Positions 14,275 to 17,043 of a DNA stretch of 17,043 nt are shown here, piece after piece. This DNA comes from an uncultured Clostridia bacterium. Lineage in GTDB: Bacteria > Bacillota > Clostridia > Oscillospirales > Ruminococcaceae. The translations under genes and the position numbers were made by a program. The notes beneath the pieces are model-generated. The model ran no database searches. It was given only the letters and a program-made list of their open reading frames with translations, and was not told where the DNA came from. Each line of letters starts with the position of its first letter. Positions within the stretch are counted from its first letter, which is position 1. Location of the stretch: positions 1 to 17,043 of the forward strand of contig CALERQ010000011.1 of the NCBI GenBank assembly GCA_937907305.1, written 5' to 3'.

Positions 14275-14322
14275 ATGATTAAGAGAGTAGTTCATTTTTG
14301 AGAACTTTGACGGAGGAAGCAA

Positions 14323-15057
14323 ATGAAAAAGCCCCAAAAACAGCCACAGCTGGAAAGCAAAAACCTGATTCTTTACCCGTTGCTGCCGGAGCAAATGAAC
14401 CTGCTGCGGGATGACCCCAATGAATTGTGCAAAAGTCTTTCTTTGGTACCGGATGATTATGCCAAATACGGCGAGTGGGCTAAGTTGGCAGAGGAGCAAT
14501 ACCGCAAAATGGTGACGGATCAGGAGTATATGTCCTTTTATACGCTGTGGATCATCACCGAAAAAGAGGACAAGCACCTGGTGGGATATTTGTACTTTTT
14601 GGGGCGACCCAGCGATACCGAAGCGGTGGAGTTGAATGGTTTTATTAAGCCGTCATACCGCCGGAAAGGCTATATGACCGAGGCCTTGAACATCCTGCGC
14701 GGTTGGGCCTTTGCCAATAAAGGCGTGACCATTATGCTGGCACATCCCAAAAGGGAAGATGAGGCATTCCATGGGCTGCTGCGCAAGAGTGGCTTTGGCC
14801 ACTGGGTGGAGCACGAGCATGAGAAAACACCTGCTGTAGAGGTATGGTGCAGCGAAAAAAAGACCCGCGCCATGGTGAAGGTGGGGCTACTGATTGGCCT
14901 TGGCCTGGGGGTTGTGGCTGGCTCGATTTTTGGAATCAGTCGGTGGATCACTGCGCTGGTGGGTGGTATATTGGGCATCGCTGTGTGTACTATCTTTGAT
15001 GTGAGAGAATCACGAAGAAGATATGCACTGCTGAAAGTGGAGCAGCAAAAGCCGTAA
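14323..15057 (+). CDS. GNAT-family acetyltransferase with C-terminal membrane segment
   Basis: A 244-aa protein. Residues 11-178 are a GNAT fold: a beta strand at the start (NLILYPL), a central sheet (FYTLWIITE, HLVGYLYFLG), then the acetyl-CoA loop in YRRKGYMTEALNIL (112-125) and the late helix-strand FHGLLRKSGF (149-158). It resembles RimJ/RimL-type GNATs that acetylate N-termini or small molecules; the substrate is unknown. Residues 183-223 contain two glycine-rich hydrophobic helices (about 185-204 and 208-224), followed by a basic tail (RESRRRYALLK). This suggests a membrane-tethered enzyme, an unusual addition for a GNAT. ATG at 14323 has GGAGG six bases upstream. The LacI-type gene follows after 73 bp with no terminator, so the two may be co-transcribed. 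Confidence 0.85.
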   Translation: MKKPQKQPQLESKNLILYPLLPEQMNLLRDDPNELCKSLSLVPDDYAKYGEWAKLAEEQYRKMVTDQEYMSFYTLWIITEKEDKHLVGYLYFLGRPSDTEAVELNGFIKPSYRRKGYMTEALNILRGWAFANKGVTIMLAHPKREDEAFHGLLRKSGFGHWVEHEHEKTPAVEVWCSEKKTRAMVKVGLLIGLGLGVVAGSIFGISRWITALVGGILGIAVCTIFDVRESRRRYALLKVEQQKP

Positions 15058-15130
15058 CTTGAAATAAGAATAAAGAGAAAACATAAGGCGGTAACTTAGG
15101 CTGCCAAGAGAGAAACATAAGAGGAGAAAT

Positions 15131-17043
15131 ATGGCGACAATATACGATATTGCGAAGGCCAGTGGTGTTTCTGCCACCACGGTCTCCCATGTTCTTAACC
15201 GGACAAGGTATGTAAGCCCGAAAATTACAGAACGGGTAATGGCTGCGGTAGATGAGCTGGGTTATGAACCGCTGCGTCGGCGTAGCAGAAGAGCGGATTC
15301 CGCCCCAGTAAAGCGGGGGTGTATGGGATTAATCATCGATCGCCAGTTGCTAACGGTATGTGGCTGCCGTTCCTATGTTCGGATGTCCGGGCGGTACGAA
15401 TGGATCACGATCTCGGTAGAGGGACCACTGACAGAAAAGCAGTTGCATAGATATATGAAGCAGTACCACCTGAACCGTGTATTGGTGCATCAATCGGTGG
15501 AATATAAATGCGGTGAAAGAGCGATAAATCCCGTGGAACCGGGCAGTATTCTGCTGCTAAACCAAAGTGTACCACCAGAACGCATCGACCAACGCCATCT
15601 GTCACTGGATTATGAGGGCGCCATGCGCCTTGCATTGGACCATCTAATCCGGTGTGGGCATACCAATATTACCGTGGTGGGTGGAGATCTGAACCGGTAC
15701 TGTCAGGAACAGATCCTGCGGGCGCTGGAATGGTGCAGCAATCGCTATGCAGTGCGCCTAAACCAGGATAATATAATATGGCTGGGCGAAGAGAAGAGCT
15801 CCGGACTGCCGGAGCAGGAAAGCCTGGGGTCCGCTGTGATTTCGGTGGGGGTGCCGGGCATTATGGCGGTAACAAAATATTGCTTTGCCAGTGGGCGCCG
15901 CATACAGGAAGACTTCAGCTGGATCGCCATTGATGACGACGACTATATGCAGGGCTATAATCCTGCAGTAACCTATGTCCGCTTAGATCCAGAGGTGTTT
16001 CGTAATGTTTTGGAGAACAGCGGTGGGCCTGATAAAAGGATCGTTTGTTCTCCAGTACTGGTGATCCGTCATTCTACCAGTGTATTGCCGCGTGATCCTC
16101 AGGGTCAGCCGGCCAGCAATGAAAGTGCGGTATCATTGACCATAACCGAAAAAATGTTGATGCAGAAGCGTACCGGACGGATCGGTGTCTCTTTTGCACA
16201 GGCGGAAACCCTTTATTCCCAAATGATTTTGCAGGGAATAAGAGAGGTCGCTGCAAATTTGAACCTGGATCTGTTGCCAGTACAGGATGCCAGAATGAAC
16301 AGCGGGGTAGAAAAGAATCAACTGGTCTGGTTACAGCAAAATGGCGCAGATGCTATCATCAGCGTTTCCAATGACCATAGCAGGATGGTGGATACCTTTC
16401 AACGGTTGAAAAGGGGGAGCGATATCCCGCTGATTTTAGGATCACATCTGCCAATTGATCTTTCTGGATCTGCGTACCACTCCTGCATTACCACCAATGA
16501 TGAAGAAAAAGGGCGGCAGGCAGCGCAATTCCTGGCGGAACAAATGTTGTCCAGGCAGATGCAGCGGCTGGTAATGCTGGTGGATAAAAACACAGCGGCA
16601 GGTGCTCAGCAGTGTGTCCGGGCATTGATTACCGCGCTGCATGGCGACTATCCCAAAATACAGGTGCTGGAGCAATTAGAAATCAATGATCACTATTCTG
16701 TGGAGGATTTTGAAAAGCTGTACCGCCGTTATCCGGAGATGCAGGGTCTGTTTATCCAGAATGCAGGTGCGGCGGCACGGATCAGTGGATGGCTGCATGC
16801 GAACCGCCGGGACGATGCCGTGATTGTTACCAGCCAAATCAATAGTTCCATTGCGCAGCGAATGTTGCAGGTGACCAGCGGAAGAATGGGCATTGTCTCT
16901 TCACGGCCAATCGAAATGGGCCATTTGATGGTATATTCGGCAGCATGTGCGCTGCTGGGAAAGCCAACACCAAAGTATGTTTCGGTGGATCCTATTACGC
17001 TTAATCAAAGGAATGTGGAGGAACTGTGGCCGCTACTGACGCA
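15131..17043 (+). CDS. Over-length LacI-family regulator with two periplasmic-binding-like domains (partial)
   Basis: The frame is open from ATG at 15131 to the right edge (637 codons); ordinary LacI proteins are about 340 aa. Residues 1-48 are a LacI head (TIYDIAKASGVSATTVSHVLN, then VSPKITERVMAAVDELGYEP), with a hinge at about 47-56 that lacks the usual PN-x-x-AR-x-L. Residues 63-320 form a LacI-type sensor, with GLIID, the HLIRCGH motif at 171-177, WIAIDDDDYMQGYNPAVTYVRLDP (264-287) and the terminal VIRHST at 311-316. Residues 338-637 then form a second domain like type I sugar-binding proteins: GRIGVSF, LYSQMILQGIREVAANLNLDLL, NGADAIIS, TTNDEEKGRQAAQFLAEQM, KPTPKYVSVDPITL. The stop is just past the window. 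AGGAG lies about 4-5 bases upstream of the ATG. It probably represses or activates sugar-related genes outside the window; the effectors are unknown. Confidence 0.85.
   Translation, partial: MATIYDIAKASGVSATTVSHVLNRTRYVSPKITERVMAAVDELGYEPLRRRSRRADSAPVKRGCMGLIIDRQLLTVCGCRSYVRMSGRYEWITISVEGPLTEKQLHRYMKQYHLNRVLVHQSVEYKCGERAINPVEPGSILLLNQSVPPERIDQRHLSLDYEGAMRLALDHLIRCGHTNITVVGGDLNRYCQEQILRALEWCSNRYAVRLNQDNIIWLGEEKSSGLPEQESLGSAVISVGVPGIMAVTKYCFASGRRIQEDFSWIAIDDDDYMQGYNPAVTYVRLDPEVFRNVLENSGGPDKRIVCSPVLVIRHSTSVLPRDPQGQPASNESAVSLTITEKMLMQKRTGRIGVSFAQAETLYSQMILQGIREVAANLNLDLLPVQDARMNSGVEKNQLVWLQQNGADAIISVSNDHSRMVDTFQRLKRGSDIPLILGSHLPIDLSGSAYHSCITTNDEEKGRQAAQFLAEQMLSRQMQRLVMLVDKNTAAGAQQCVRALITALHGDYPKIQVLEQLEINDHYSVEDFEKLYRRYPEMQGLFIQNAGAAARISGWLHANRRDDAVIVTSQINSSIAQRMLQVTSGRMGIVSSRPIEMGHLMVYSAACALLGKPTPKYVSVDPITLNQRNVEELWPLLT

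Larger units (their letters stand above)
13950..14322. other. Divergent intergenic region between the permease and the GNAT gene
   Basis: This 373-bp AT-rich stretch holds the permease promoter (left) and the GNAT promoter (right). The permease leader has a perfect TGTGCACA palindrome at 14018-14025 and two CCGA-containing copies on the minus strand (GACCGAAG and AACCGATG), which loosely resemble half of a PurR box. TGTGC and GCACA can also pair across the leader. No purine-riboswitch core, small gene or repeat element is visible in 14070-14240. Confidence 0.5.

Overview
This window looks like chromosomal DNA of a low-to-mid GC Bacillota (Firmicutes), most likely a clostridial gut or anaerobe lineage such as the Oscillospirales/Ruminococcaceae. 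The reasons are a class III (Firmicutes-type) fructose-1,6-bisphosphatase, strong GGAGG-type ribosome binding sites, sigma-A-like promoters with 17-bp spacers, a small membrane protein of the kind that follows yajC in Clostridia (TIGR04086-like), and a SpoIIM-like protein that hints at a spore-forming ancestry. Taxonomy here is inference from gene content only.

Layout. 1-5862 reads leftward: a fatty-acyl-AMP-ligase-like adenylating enzyme (cut by the left edge), fbp, dapA and queA, each with its own promoter, with clear terminators after fbp and queA. 5863-6022 is a divergent control region. 6023-8814 reads rightward and holds a tightly overlapping pair: an XRE-HTH regulator with a TPR-like C-terminal domain, and a half-size ABC exporter. 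This module ends in a terminator. 8984-10983 is a membrane-anchored metallophosphoesterase followed 5 bp later by tgt. 11084-12511 is yajC, then a terminator-like hairpin, then a 4-TM membrane protein and a SpoIIM-like membrane protein. A 13-bp GC-rich hairpin separates these from a convergent NCS2 purine/xanthine-type permease (12576-13949, minus). The right end has a GNAT-like acetyltransferase with a C-terminal membrane segment and a long LacI-type regulator that runs off the window.

How the genes fit together. QueA and Tgt are consecutive parts of the queuosine tRNA-modification pathway, and yajC is their usual neighbour. Here queA is inverted and separated from tgt by the regulator/ABC module and the phosphoesterase, so a conserved cluster has been rearranged. 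fbp (gluconeogenesis) and dapA (lysine/diaminopimelate) are housekeeping genes with separate control.

Most notable points: (1) the LacI-type regulator is about twice the normal length, with a DNA-binding head, a LacI-type sensor ending in the usual LacI C-terminal motif, and then a second sugar-binding-protein-like domain; (2) the XRE-TPR regulator translationally coupled to an ABC exporter resembles peptide-sensing (RRNPP-like) circuits; (3) the ribosome binding site of the gene after yajC lies inside the 3' arm of a terminator hairpin, with the start codon touching the T-run; (4) the adenylating enzyme has features of the FAAL group and a near-palindrome just downstream of its predicted transcription start. 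No CRISPR array, tRNA, rRNA, insertion sequence or phage gene was recognised.
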